Part shown: in pieces, positions 16,917 to 24,922 of the stretch
Position numbering within the stretch: position 1 is the stretch's first letter
Layout of the letters: each line of letters begins with the position of its first letter
Source of the DNA: Candidatus Symbiothrix sp.
Lineage (GTDB): Bacteria > Bacteroidota > Bacteroidia > Bacteroidales > Azobacteroidaceae
Length of the DNA stretch: 43,826 nt
Direction of reading: 5' to 3'
NCBI GenBank assembly: GCA_031261285.1
Contig: JAISKM010000023.1
Coordinates: 1-43,826, forward strand
Position numbers and translations under genes: made by a program
Notes under the pieces: generated by a model
The model's database searches: none
What the model saw: the letters and a program-made list of their open reading frames with translations, nothing else
What the model was told of the DNA's origin: nothing

Positions 16917-17159
16917 CTAATGTACCTCACAATCACTACCATACTCGGCGTAGAGTTGTTTTGCCTCCTCTTGTATATCAGCACAATCACTATATCCAAC
17001 CTTTATAAGTGCTTTTACCTCTGCTGCAGAATAAGTGCCACATGCTGTTTTACAGCTACCACTATCACTATCATCATCATCCTTGCTACAAGAAGATACT
17101 ACAAATGCACCAAACCCAAACATGGCAATCATGCCAACTAATAAAAATTTCTTATTCAT
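16917..17159 (-). CDS. small cysteine-containing lipoprotein
   Basis: An 80-residue protein with a lipoprotein signal peptide (GAFVVSSC lipobox, Cys at about 24), an acidic stretch KDDDDSDSGS and a short mature domain with four further cysteines (CKTAC, then SDCADI and SDCEVH), enough for two disulfides. Function unknown. It lies 107 bp upstream of the disulfide-relay gene at 15919-16809 on the same strand, so redox coupling is an attractive guess but nothing more. Its leader carries the GTCTGTT/AACGGAC hairpin. Confidence 0.65.
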   Translation of the reverse strand: MNKKFLLVGMIAMFGFGAFVVSSCSKDDDDSDSGSCKTACGTYSAAEVKALIKVGYSDCADIQEEAKQLYAEYGSDCEVH

Positions 17160-17176
17160 TTTTTAATTTGTTTTAC

Positions 17177-17194
17177 GTCCGTTCTTCAACAGAC
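17177..17194 (-). promoter_or_regulatory. conserved leader hairpin before the lipoprotein
   Basis: GTCCGTT-CTTC-AACAGAC (plus-strand reading), 18 bp before the lipoprotein ATG; related copies at 16879-16896 and 17834-17851. Confidence 0.5.
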
Positions 17195-17216
17195 ATTTAA
17201 TTGATAAATTTAATTT

Positions 17217-17816
17217 TTAGAACAAATACCCGACAGAAATTCCGATGCTGCCGTTTTTAATAGATTCTTTGCTGGAGTTACTCAAATTTCCAAAACCTAA
17301 ACCGTATTGAGCTTTGATGAAAAATTTGGTATATTGATAACCAACACCAGCATTTATCCCAAAATCCAAAGGATTGAGTTTGCCGTCCCCTGAGCCGAAT
17401 TTTATGTCTCCACTGTCACTTTCGCCATCGAATTTTTCTTTCACAGTGCCGGAAAGCCCATATCCTACATAAGGACCGGCAAAAATGAAAAGTTTAGAAT
17501 CGTCAGCAATGCTGAATTTGTACAATGCATTGATTGGCAATTGCAAATAATTTAACGTATAAGTCGAGCTCTCGTCTCCTGCTTCAAACTTAGTCCCTCT
17601 TTGAGCGAAAAGCAATTCAGGAGCAATAGAAAAACTTTCGGTAAGTGCAAAGTCAGCAACTACACCTGCTTGAAAGCCGGTTTTCATTTTTGCATCTTTA
17701 ACATCTCCTGACCAATTTGAGAAATTTAAACCGGCAGTAACACCAAACTTAATCCCCTGCGCATTCATTGTCACAGCACTAAGTGCTATTAACATAACTA
17801 AAACAACTTTTTTCAT
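17217..17816 (-). CDS. outer-membrane beta-barrel protein
   Basis: A 199-residue protein with a signal peptide ending MNAQ and alternating amphipathic strands typical of the 8-strand PorT/OMP_b-brl families: GIKFGVTAGLNFSNWSG, then GFQAGVVADFAL, APELLFAQRGTKFE, YLQLPINALYKF, IFAGPYVGYGLSG, DFGINAGVGYQY and a final GSIGISVGYLF ending in Phe. It is preceded by copy 1 of the structured leader (17876-18102), giving a 5' UTR of about 340 nt from the -7 box at 18159-18166. Confidence 0.85.
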   Translation of the reverse strand: MKKVVLVMLIALSAVTMNAQGIKFGVTAGLNFSNWSGDVKDAKMKTGFQAGVVADFALTESFSIAPELLFAQRGTKFEAGDESSTYTLNYLQLPINALYKFSIADDSKLFIFAGPYVGYGLSGTVKEKFDGESDSGDIKFGSGDGKLNPLDFGINAGVGYQYTKFFIKAQYGLGFGNLSNSSKESIKNGSIGISVGYLF

Positions 17817-17833
17817 TTTAATTTTTGTTTTAC

Positions 17834-17851
17834 ATCTGTCCTTTAACAGAT
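17834..17851 (-). promoter_or_regulatory. conserved leader hairpin before the OMP gene
   Basis: ATCTGT-CCTTTA-ACAGAT. Compared with the two downstream copies the closing pair changed from G-C to A-T on both arms, which supports a real stem. Confidence 0.5.
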
Positions 17852-17875
17852 ATTTAATTTTTAATTTATTTTGTT

Positions 17876-18102
17876 TTTTGTCCTAAATGTTCACATACAC
17901 ACATAAAAAAGCGTGGACAAAACTCTAATATCTATCTGCTTTCCGTGGTTTAGAACGACCATGCTACCAAATAAATGAGTTTGCCCACGCCAAACGGCGT
18001 GAGCGTCTTCACTTTACTCTCGGTAGCTTTTTGAATGTTCTAATTTCGGAAAGCTAAGAATATAAGCTAAACGCCTTTTCCAATATGTCTTAAAATGTGC
18101 GT
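17876..18102 (-). ncRNA. structured 5' leader element, copy 1
   Basis: Unrecognised RNA element upstream of the OMP gene. Plus-strand coordinates of helices: outer closing 17897-17904 with 18095-18102; 17905-17913 with 18072-18079; P1 GCTTTCCG 17938-17945 with 18047-18054; P2 TTAGAAC 17950-17956 with 18037-18043; P3 GCTACC 17963-17968 with 18022-18027; P4 GAGT 17977-17980 with 18016-18019; P5 CACGCC 17986-17991 with 17996-18001. A second partner for GGACAAAAC (17915-17923) lies at 17876-17883. The helices differ in sequence from copies 2 and 3 but all re-pair. The 347-bp gap between the OMP and CPBP genes is otherwise leader and promoter. Confidence 0.8.
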
Positions 18103-18158
18103 ATTAACACATTGATTTATACCATAAGCCTAATTTTTATTTGTTTTTAATTTGGGTA

Positions 18159-18166
18159 CAAAGTTA
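18159..18166 (-). promoter_or_regulatory. -7 box for the OMP leader, copy 1
   Basis: TAACTTTG on the minus strand. It overlaps the stop codon of the CPBP gene and is followed about 28 bp later by the conserved GGCTTATG that also starts copy 3. Confidence 0.6.
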
Positions 18167-19018
18167 CAATTTATTTTTGATACAACAATGAATGTGAAAA
18201 AAAATTATTATTTGACGAAAAATAAGCGCGAATAAAACAACGGAAACGCCTGATAACCAAAGTGTTGAGCCGGAACCAATTTGGTCAACTTGCTCCATTT
18301 TATCGGGTGCATCCTGAAAGGCTGTGCACGTTGCAATGCTAATAAAGTTGTGTGTGAAATGCGCAATGATTGGCATCCACAGACTTTGGGTATAATAAAC
18401 CAAATAGCCAAAATAGGCTCCCAGCAGCATACGAGGCACAAAGCCATAGAATTGAAAATGAATCGCGCTAAAGATAATGGCCACGACCCAAATGGTCATT
18501 ACCGGCTTCATTTTATCGCCCTTTTTTAGAATATTGGTCAGTACGCCACGAAAGGTTAATTCTTCTCCAACAGCAGCTAATAAACACATTGTCAATACGT
18601 TACGAATAAATTCCCAAACGTTGTTCACATATAAAATCTTTTTCAAAACGGCTTCTACTGCGGTTTCGGATGCCCGCATCCACTCTTCCAAACCGTGCAA
18701 CGCTTCGGGCAATACCATAGACTGATTCAAAACATTCAACAGATTGATGAACGGATAGACTGCAATCACACTCAAAACGGTCAATCCAACGATTTTCCAA
18801 TTCACCGGCGTAGTGAGGTGCAGGTAGTTCCAAAGATTGTCGCTAAACAGATAGGCGCACAGCAACGCCGGCAATACAAACACCAAGAGGCTGTCTAAAA
18901 ATCCGAAACTGTTTAACAACCTGGATACAACCACGGTAATGAGAGTGCCTGCAAACAGGAGCGCTGTCAACACCCAGAGTTGCGTCCTGCGTTTTGCATT
19001 TTTGAGTGAAACTTTCAT
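18164..19018 (-). CDS. CPBP-family intramembrane metalloprotease
   Basis: A 284-residue membrane protein of the CAAX-protease/bacteriocin-processing (Abi) family. The catalytic motifs are all visible: EELTFRG (Glu152, Glu153, Arg157), AIHFQFYG (His187) and MPIIAHFTHN (His220). About seven membrane helices. Substrates of bacterial members are mostly unknown. A 7-bp-period array and REP-like element separate it from the YggS-family gene. Confidence 0.85.
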   Translation of the reverse strand: MKVSLKNAKRRTQLWVLTALLFAGTLITVVVSRLLNSFGFLDSLLVFVLPALLCAYLFSDNLWNYLHLTTPVNWKIVGLTVLSVIAVYPFINLLNVLNQSMVLPEALHGLEEWMRASETAVEAVLKKILYVNNVWEFIRNVLTMCLLAAVGEELTFRGVLTNILKKGDKMKPVMTIWVVAIIFSAIHFQFYGFVPRMLLGAYFGYLVYYTQSLWMPIIAHFTHNFISIATCTAFQDAPDKMEQVDQIGSGSTLWLSGVSVVLFALIFRQIIIFFHIHCCIKNKL

Positions 19019-19019
19019 T

Positions 19020-19082
19020 GAGTTATGAGTTATGAATTATGAGTTATGAATTATGTCATTGCGGGCTTGACCCGCAATCCCC
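19020..19082. repeat. 7-bp array abutting a REP-like palindrome
   Basis: Five GAGTTAT/GAATTAT units (19020-19054) run straight into ATTGCGGG-CTTGA-CCCGCAAT (19058-19078). The palindrome contains the stop codon and last codons of the YggS-family gene. Confidence 0.85.
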
Positions 19083-19769
19083 AAAGATTTTACTTCCAAT
19101 CCGCACCATAGTGCTCCCAACCGCGATTGCCAGCGGATAATCATTGCTCATTCCCATCGACAATTCACAAAAACTGTCTTGATTGGCAAAGAAAAGTTGC
19201 TTTATTTTTGAAAACAAGCCGGCAAGAGTAGTAAATTCGCGACGAATTTGCAACTCGTTTTCAGTGTAAGTTGCCATGCCCATCAAACCAACAATTTCTA
19301 CATTCGGCAACACTGTTCCGTCATTGCTGGCTTGACCCGCAATCCCGTGACACTTCACCACTTTTGCCAAAAAATCCACGAGCTCATCCGGCGCAAAACC
19401 GTTCTTTTGTTCCTCCTGAGCGATGTGTACTTCCAGCAAAACCTTGATTAGGCGATTGTTTTTGGCGGCTTGCGCATTGATTTCCAGCAGCAGTTTCAAT
19501 GAATCTACCGAGTGAATCGTGTCGATAAACGGCGCGATGTATTTCACTTTATTCGCTTGCAAATGTCCAATGAAATGCCATTGAATATCTTTAGGCAAAT
19601 GTTCGTATTTGGGCACGATTTCTTGAGCGCGGCTCTCGCCGAAAATACGTTGACCGGCATCATAAGCCTCTTGAATGGCACTTTCAGGGAAATATTTGGA
19701 CACGGCGACCAACTTCACGCGAGGCAGAAGTTCCGCTTTCAGTCGATTCAGTTGTGCCGCAATGCTCAT
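19056..19769 (-). CDS. YggS/PLPBP-family pyridoxal phosphate homeostasis protein
   Basis: A 237-residue PLP-binding TIM-barrel protein that buffers pyridoxal phosphate. The PLP lysine is in VAVSKYFP (Lys25); other family blocks are FGESRAQE, WHFIGHLQANKVKYI, LMGMATYTEN, SMGMSNDYPLAI and GSTMVRIGSKIFG. REP-like palindromes have modified it twice: an internal insert GIAGQASNDGTVLP (near residue 143) and a changed C-terminus DCGSSPQ made by the element at 19058-19078. The start overlaps the DUF4494 stop by 4 bp, so the two are coupled. Confidence 0.92.
   Translation of the reverse strand: MSIAAQLNRLKAELLPRVKLVAVSKYFPESAIQEAYDAGQRIFGESRAQEIVPKYEHLPKDIQWHFIGHLQANKVKYIAPFIDTIHSVDSLKLLLEINAQAAKNNRLIKVLLEVHIAQEEQKNGFAPDELVDFLAKVVKCHGIAGQASNDGTVLPNVEIVGLMGMATYTENELQIRREFTTLAGLFSKIKQLFFANQDSFCELSMGMSNDYPLAIAVGSTMVRIGSKIFGDCGSSPQ
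19323..19343. repeat. REP-like palindrome inside the YggS-family gene
   Basis: ATTGCTGG-CTTGA-CCCGCAAT, a copy of the 3726-3746 family with one stem mismatch, read in frame. Confidence 0.75.
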
Positions 19770-20248
19770 GCTTCAGCGTCTTTGGTTGCATCTGATTTTG
19801 TGTCCGGCTTCTTTGTTTTGGTGTCCGCTGAAAATGGAAAAACGTCCATAATCATCGTTTCCGTCACGGAAGCGATGACATAATCTGCCATGCCGCCTTT
19901 CATGCCTTCTTCAAGAATCGCAATCGCCTCTTTGACATCGTTGGCTTGTGCCAGCATAGTGCAAGCCGTTTTCTTTTCCGCACCACTTTTTTCATCCAGC
20001 GTGATGAAATTGACCTTAAATTTATAATAACGGTCGCCTTTGTCGTTGAAAAACAGTTCGGCAAGCTTGGCACGCTTGATGTCCGTCACCAAAAATTCGC
20101 CGCTCACATAGTGCGACACTTCCTCAATAATCCGCGCTTCCGCTTCGGTAAAAGAGAGCGCATCCACCAAATAAGGTTCAGTCACAGGCTTCTGAACACC
20201 ATTTTCCATCATTTTGTCATACTTGACTTTACATTCAAACCAATTCAT
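19766..20248 (-). CDS. DUF4494 domain protein
   Basis: A 160-residue protein matching the Bacteroidota family DUF4494 in its opening MNWFECKVKYDKM, the PYLVDALSFTEAEARI block and the KFKVNFITLDEKSGAEKK strand pair. The function of the family is unknown. A lysine/aspartate-rich tail follows residue 140. Co-transcribed with the YggS-family gene through a 4-bp overlap. Confidence 0.75.
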   Translation of the reverse strand: MNWFECKVKYDKMMENGVQKPVTEPYLVDALSFTEAEARIIEEVSHYVSGEFLVTDIKRAKLAELFFNDKGDRYYKFKVNFITLDEKSGAEKKTACTMLAQANDVKEAIAILEEGMKGGMADYVIASVTETMIMDVFPFSADTKTKKPDTKSDATKDAEA

Positions 20249-20318
20249 ATTATTTATCTGATTTATAAAATTTAAAGACTCATTTTTCAGTCATGTTTTT
20301 TATGTTTATAGAAAACTG

Positions 20319-21098
20319 TTATTTTCCAAAATATTTATGAATATACTTTGGTATTTCTTTTGTCCATTCGTCGGGTTTCAAATGAAATCCATGCCACTGG
20401 TTTAGAGGATTATCTCCCTCATAAAAAAAGACAATGAAAGTCTTTTTATCATCATCAAAGTTATACATATTTTTTCCTCTCTCCAAAAAACATGGAATTG
20501 CGGTGTTTAACAGTGTTTGAGCATTATGCTTTGAACATAGCAAAGGAGAAGCATTCGGTTGGTTGCCTTTTCCATTTTCACCATGTTTGGGATTGAGATT
20601 GAATGTTCGTGGCTTTATATCAGAAACCCAATTGACAATATCCTTTCTTGTGGGTATGGATATACATGCAAGTCTATCGTAAATCATATTTGATTCAACC
20701 AACAAAAAGGGATTAATATGAGAAGAGAAAGAAAGTATTGCTATTTTATCATGCTTATCTACTACAGATAACACATTATTCACCGGACTAATGGGATAAA
20801 TTGTCGTTTTATCTGCATCAAAAGACAATCCAAACACATAAGCTTTATTGTTTTTTTCTTTCGCATTTTGGAGTATGACATCTAATTGATTTCCTATTGA
20901 TTCGGAAAAATTGTCATTTATATCGCCCTCTATGATTTCCTTAAATTCATCGAATCGTTCCTTACTGTAAAATACAGATGCCTTATGTTGATAAGCCAAC
21001 TCAACAAGTTGGTATAGCTCTTTTAAATAAACATCAATAGTTTTATTTATGGCATCTTCCCAGTCAAAGTCAATATAGAAATGAAAATCTGAATACAT
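20319..21098 (-). CDS. third gene of a DUF262/ATPase cassette, function unknown
   Basis: A 259-residue protein I do not recognise. It has a helical N-terminal half and a C-terminal half with a conserved-looking core: PRTFNLNPKHGENGKG, SPLLCSKHNAQTLLNTAI, then the strand KTFIVFFYEGDN and WHGFHL. The histidine- and Asp/Glu-containing strands could belong to a nuclease or hydrolase, but no named motif is visible. It starts 1 bp after the ATPase gene stops and is the last gene of the operon, so it is probably the effector or an adaptor. Confidence 0.65.
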   Translation of the reverse strand: MYSDFHFYIDFDWEDAINKTIDVYLKELYQLVELAYQHKASVFYSKERFDEFKEIIEGDINDNFSESIGNQLDVILQNAKEKNNKAYVFGLSFDADKTTIYPISPVNNVLSVVDKHDKIAILSFSSHINPFLLVESNMIYDRLACISIPTRKDIVNWVSDIKPRTFNLNPKHGENGKGNQPNASPLLCSKHNAQTLLNTAIPCFLERGKNMYNFDDDKKTFIVFFYEGDNPLNQWHGFHLKPDEWTKEIPKYIHKYFGK

Positions 21099-21099
21099 T

Positions 21100-22245
21100 T
21101 TAAAATCCCATTAAGTGTTTACGGTCAATTGTAAATTGGTCAAAGAAGCCTGTGGGAGGGTATATGATACGCCCATTTTCTTCTATATTTACCTTTTTAG
21201 CGACAGAACAATGCTTTTCGCCATCCATATCCAGATAATAGACAGACACATTATCTTTGGAAATGCCGATTAGTTTCTCTTCAAAGTTTTTACATTGCAC
21301 TAAAATGCCATTGATAATGTGGTCGCTATGCGTTTCTACGATTATTTGGATGCCACTTTGAGCAGCAAGAGTTATCAATTCTGCTAATTTTGCTTGTCCC
21401 TGCGGATGTAGGTGTGCTTCGGGATTCTCAAGTAACAACAAATCGCCTTGTTCAGCTGCTAATATAGCAACGATAATTGAAAGAGAATACGAAACACCAT
21501 ACCCAATATTTTTTGATTGTAGATTTTCTATTGGTTTAGTATCTCCAACTCCTTTGTAGCCATATTCAATGCTTACTTTATCTGCCTTTTTCTCCGATTT
21601 GATCGTTATTCTTGGACTTATTTCTCTTTCCCATTCAATAACTTGATCTAATAAATCTGTGCTTGTATTATTGGGATGTAATAATTTGTCTAATTTAACT
21701 TTAAAATCTCTGTGTCTTCCGTAATATTCCAAAAAATGAGCAACCAATTCTCCTTGCCCATAATTCAAAGAAATTTGTTTTTCTGTTTCTACCGCATAAC
21801 TATCCATTGGATAGAGATTTAAACTTGCCCACCGTGCAGAACTGATATATTGAAATTTATGTGAAAACAAAGGTAAGTTCATCTCTAGCAATTCAAATTT
21901 ATTATCTGATTGACGTGGCAAAAAGGTATCTCCATACCGATCTTCTGCACCAAATATGTAATTAAGCGCAATTTTGTTATCAATTTCAAGAATAAACTCA
22001 ATCGTTTCATCACTTGCCAAATGATAAAGAGCATCAGCTCCTTTCCCTATATCACAAAGTGGAGCATTTAAATCCAAACCGGAATTAAGCCGCCCTTTTT
22101 GGTAGCTTTGTCGCAACAACAATAACGACTGCAAAATACTTGATTTACCGGAACTATTAATTCCGGTAAGAACAGTTAATGGCTTTATGTCTAAATCGGT
22201 GTCAAGATGCGATTTAAAGTTCTTTATCTTCAATTTTGTTATCAT
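21100..22245 (-). CDS. AAA/ABC-type ATPase (AAA_15, DUF3696-like)
   Basis: A 381-residue ATPase of the OLD/RecF-like group. Walker A is TGINSSGKSS (about 27-36), Walker B LLLLENPEAHLHPQGQAKL, followed by the switch strand IIVETHSDHIINGI. The C-terminal segment (NIEENGRIIYPPTGFFDQF) resembles DUF3696, which closes this subfamily. The ATG lies inside the DUF262 gene (32-bp overlap), and the third gene starts at once after it. Such ATPases occur with DUF262 proteins in anti-phage loci. Confidence 0.82.
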   Translation of the reverse strand: MITKLKIKNFKSHLDTDLDIKPLTVLTGINSSGKSSILQSLLLLRQSYQKGRLNSGLDLNAPLCDIGKGADALYHLASDETIEFILEIDNKIALNYIFGAEDRYGDTFLPRQSDNKFELLEMNLPLFSHKFQYISSARWASLNLYPMDSYAVETEKQISLNYGQGELVAHFLEYYGRHRDFKVKLDKLLHPNNTSTDLLDQVIEWEREISPRITIKSEKKADKVSIEYGYKGVGDTKPIENLQSKNIGYGVSYSLSIIVAILAAEQGDLLLLENPEAHLHPQGQAKLAELITLAAQSGIQIIVETHSDHIINGILVQCKNFEEKLIGISKDNVSVYYLDMDGEKHCSVAKKVNIEENGRIIYPPTGFFDQFTIDRKHLMGF

Positions 22246-23410
22246 CGGTAACTTTTATTTTAATGCCATTTATACTCTTATTTAACACTTTTTGAAACCA
22301 CGAAAAACGAATTTTTACACTATCAGTCGTTCCTGTTCCTCTTGACAACACATTGAAATAACGATCGGTTTTCATTATTTCAATCAAATTATCTTTTAAT
22401 AGTTCTTTGTTTTCAAATAGTAATTGTATTTCTGTATTATTTAATTTTGCAAAGCTTGTGGTAATAACCTCAAAATACGCCTTGTTTATTGGACTTCTGC
22501 CTACATTTATATCTCTTCGTTTTCTAAAAGCGTCATTTCCAAAAATATTAAATGCTAATTTCAATGATTTTTTAAAGTTTGTAGCTATAATATCAATATC
22601 TGATTTTTCCATTTTTTCCAATATTTCCATACTTGAATTGATAAAATCGTCCAAGCCAGGAAGATATTGGGTATAATCATTCAAATAAAATGCTATAAAA
22701 CGACTCACAAAATCACGGTCTTGCATTCTATTTTTAGGAATTTTCTGTTCTGTAGCAGTTAAAAATTCATCGAATTTGGCAAATAGATTAACCGTGTCAA
22801 TTGCTTTCCCTTGATAAACAGCATTACGAATTTCTTGCGGAGTCAGTTCAAGCCCACCTGTATTTAGCCGTTTGAATAAAATAAACCGAACTTTTCTATC
22901 TGCTTTTTTGATTAGGTTTATAGTAATAGGGCGCATATTTATACTACGTTGCAATCCATCATTTAATTCATCAAATGTTAATCCATTCAAATATGGTTTT
23001 TCATCTTTTTCTCCTAAAAATTCTAATCCTTGTAATCGTAAATCTTTCTTTATGCAAAAATTATAAATAGCACAACAACGTTGTAATCCGTCAATAATAT
23101 TCCACGGTTTAACACTCGTATCAAAAAAAAATGCAGGCAATGGTAATCCTAATAAAACAGATTCTATTAAACGACTTTGCATTTCATCTGACCATAAATT
23201 TCCTGCACGCTGAAAATCTGTATTCATATTGATTTCACCGTGCTTTATTTTGTCAATTAACGAATAAATTAAGAATGGCGGTGTTTCTATATCTATATCA
23301 TTAGGGTTGAAAGGTTTAGTTATAACCTCACTGCCAGAAGAAGTATCTTCTTTTTCAAAAACTACCTCCTCTTCTCCATTATCGTTATATATTTTATTTA
23401 ATTCTTCCAT
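22214..23410 (-). CDS. DUF262 (ParB/GmrS-like) domain protein
   Basis: A 398-residue protein with the DUF262 fold at residues about 40-200: NTDFQRAGNLWSDEMQSRLIESVLLGLPLPAFFFD and the nucleotide/nuclease motif NIIDGLQRCCAI, with FKRLNTGGLELTPQEIRNAVY following. DUF262 proteins are ParB-like NTPases or nucleases used in modification-dependent restriction and other defence systems. It is the first gene of a three-gene operon and has its own -7 box. Base composition of the operon is AT-richer than its housekeeping neighbours. Confidence 0.82.
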   Translation of the reverse strand: MEELNKIYNDNGEEEVVFEKEDTSSGSEVITKPFNPNDIDIETPPFLIYSLIDKIKHGEINMNTDFQRAGNLWSDEMQSRLIESVLLGLPLPAFFFDTSVKPWNIIDGLQRCCAIYNFCIKKDLRLQGLEFLGEKDEKPYLNGLTFDELNDGLQRSINMRPITINLIKKADRKVRFILFKRLNTGGLELTPQEIRNAVYQGKAIDTVNLFAKFDEFLTATEQKIPKNRMQDRDFVSRFIAFYLNDYTQYLPGLDDFINSSMEILEKMEKSDIDIIATNFKKSLKLAFNIFGNDAFRKRRDINVGRSPINKAYFEVITTSFAKLNNTEIQLLFENKELLKDNLIEIMKTDRYFNVLSRGTGTTDSVKIRFSWFQKVLNKSINGIKIKVTDDNKIEDKEL

Positions 23411-23434
23411 CTAAAATTCAAACTTTAGCATCGA

Positions 23435-23442
23435 CAAAAGTA
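23435..23442 (-). promoter_or_regulatory. -7 box for the DUF262 operon
   Basis: TACTTTTG on the minus strand, 24 bp before the start of the DUF262 gene. Confidence 0.6.
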
Positions 23443-23481
23443 CACATTTTATTCGATCTATACAATGGTTTGGGGATTTTT

Positions 23482-24084
23482 TTATTCCAAAAGGGAATTA
23501 TTAATACTTTCAATATAATTCAAAACGTCCTCTCGCCCGTTTTTGTACTCCGATGAGGTGTAAAAAATTGGCGGGAGTTCTTCCCAATCTTCCAGCAAGC
23601 GCGTTTTGTAGGCGGTGGTGTTTTCTTTTAATTTGGTAGCTGAAATTTTATCTATTTTTGTGAATACGATTGCCAGCGGCACGCCATTTTCGCCTTGGGT
23701 GCGCAGAAAATCCAAATCAATCTGTTGCGGCTCGTGGCGACAATCCAGCAACACGAACAGGCAGGTCAACGATTCCCGTTTTTCCAAATACGTGTCAATC
23801 AGCGACCGGATGCTTTCGCGCTGCTTCTTTCCGCGTTGCGCATAGCCATAGCCGGGCAAATCCACCAGATACCACTCGTCGTTGATTAGGAAGTGATTGA
23901 TTAGCAAGGTTTTACCGGGCTTAGACGAGGTCATTGCCAACCCTTTCTTTCCGGTCAACATATTGATGAGCGACGACTTGCCCACGTTGGAACGCCCGAT
24001 GAACGCATATTCGGGGCGCAAATCGTCGGGACATTTAGCCACGTCAACATTACTAACTATAAATTCCGCTTTTTTTATATTCAT
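23482..24084 (-). CDS. engB: ribosome biogenesis GTPase EngB (YihA)
   Basis: A 200-residue GTPase for 50S assembly. G-motifs are GRSNVGKS (about 30-37), the T-containing switch [15 protein letters not shown] and TKIDK. The start [12 protein letters not shown] at 24084 is preferred over an ATG 21 bp upstream because the upstream one would lie before the -7 box (24092-24099). That leaves almost no 5' UTR. Confidence 0.95.
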   Translation of the reverse strand: MNIKKAEFIVSNVDVAKCPDDLRPEYAFIGRSNVGKSSLINMLTGKKGLAMTSSKPGKTLLINHFLINDEWYLVDLPGYGYAQRGKKQRESIRSLIDTYLEKRESLTCLFVLLDCRHEPQQIDLDFLRTQGENGVPLAIVFTKIDKISATKLKENTTAYKTRLLEDWEELPPIFYTSSEYKNGREDVLNYIESINNSLLE

Positions 24085-24091
24085 GGGACAA

Positions 24092-24099
24092 CAAAGGTA
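24092..24099 (-). promoter_or_regulatory. -7 box for engB, near-leaderless
   Basis: TACCTTTG on the minus strand with only 7 bases to the start codon, so the mRNA would begin at or within a few bases of the ATG. Confidence 0.6.
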
Positions 24100-24149
24100 C
24101 AACAATATTTTTAATTTGTAAATAAGTTGGAAAAAAACTCAACTAAATA

Positions 24150-24177
24150 ATTAACCATTAACCACTAATCATTAACA
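24150..24177. repeat. 7-bp-period array (ATTAACC type)
   Basis: Four units: ATTAACC, ATTAACC, ACTAATC, ATTAACA; directly upstream of the rsmG -7 box, as in 9776-9817. Confidence 0.7.
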
Positions 24178-24194
24178 ATTATTTTGTACTTTTG
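24171..24194 (+). promoter_or_regulatory. rsmG promoter
   Basis: The -7 box TACTTTTG lies at 24187-24194, 8 bases before the ATG. The segment matches 22 of 24 bases of the promoter at 9811-9834. Confidence 0.6.
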
Positions 24195-24202
24195 TAGCAG
24201 TT

Positions 24203-24826
24203 ATGACAGACATTATTGAAAAATATTTTTCGGCATTGATGGCGGAGCAACAAGCGCAATTTGCTGCGCTGGGAGACTTGTACGCCGATTGGAATGCAAA
24301 AATTAATCTGATTTCGCGCAAAGATATTGAACATTTGTACGAAAAACACATTCTTCACTCGTTGGGAATTGCGCAGGTGATTCGATTCACTGCCGGCTCT
24401 AAAGTGCTGGATGTGGGCACAGGCGGTGGATTCCCGGGCATTCCGTTGGCGATTTTATTTCCGGAAGTGCAGTTTGTGCTGCTGGACAGTATCGGAAAAA
24501 AAGTGAAAGTAGCGGAAAACGTGGCTCAAGCGATTGGACTAAAAAATGTCGACTGTCGCCACGCTCGCGCAGAAGAAGAAACACGCAAATTCGATTTTGT
24601 GGTCAGTCGCGCCGTGATGCCGTTGCCGGATTTGGTAAAAATCACCAAGAAAAACATCGACAAAAAACAACGCAACGCCTTACCTAACGGTATTTTATGT
24701 CTGAAAGGCGGCGATTTGCAAGCCGAATTAGCGCCTTTCAAAAAACAAGCCGTCGAATATGAGTTGAGCGACCAGTTTGATGAAGCCTTTTTTGAAACAA
24801 AAAAGGTCGTCTATTTACCGCTATAA
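24203..24826 (+). CDS. rsmG: 16S rRNA (guanine-527-N7) methyltransferase
   Basis: A 207-residue SAM-dependent methyltransferase (GidB). SAM motif VLDVGTGGGFPGIPLAI, then DSIGKKVKVAENVAQAIGLKNV and the family block RAEEETRKFDFVVSRAVMPLPDLVK. Length is normal. It is divergent from engB and ends next to two tandem long hairpins. Confidence 0.95.
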   Translation: MTDIIEKYFSALMAEQQAQFAALGDLYADWNAKINLISRKDIEHLYEKHILHSLGIAQVIRFTAGSKVLDVGTGGGFPGIPLAILFPEVQFVLLDSIGKKVKVAENVAQAIGLKNVDCRHARAEEETRKFDFVVSRAVMPLPDLVKITKKNIDKKQRNALPNGILCLKGGDLQAELAPFKKQAVEYELSDQFDEAFFETKKVVYLPL

Positions 24827-24834
24827 CCAAACAA

Positions 24835-24910
24835 AATCCCGGCACAGAGTCTTGAACGAACGAAGAATGAAACGACTAAACTTGCTAATTCAGACTCCCG
24901 TGCCGGGATT
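24835..24910. repeat. long interrupted hairpin 1
   Basis: AATCCCGGCAC (24835-24845) plus GAGTC (24847-24851) pair with GACTC (24893-24897) plus GTGCCGGGATT (24900-24910). A single A opposes CC between the two helices. The loop of 41 nt contains CGAACGAA. It may serve as a terminator for rsmG, but no T run follows. Confidence 0.65.
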
Positions 24911-24922
24911 ATTATGTAGGAT

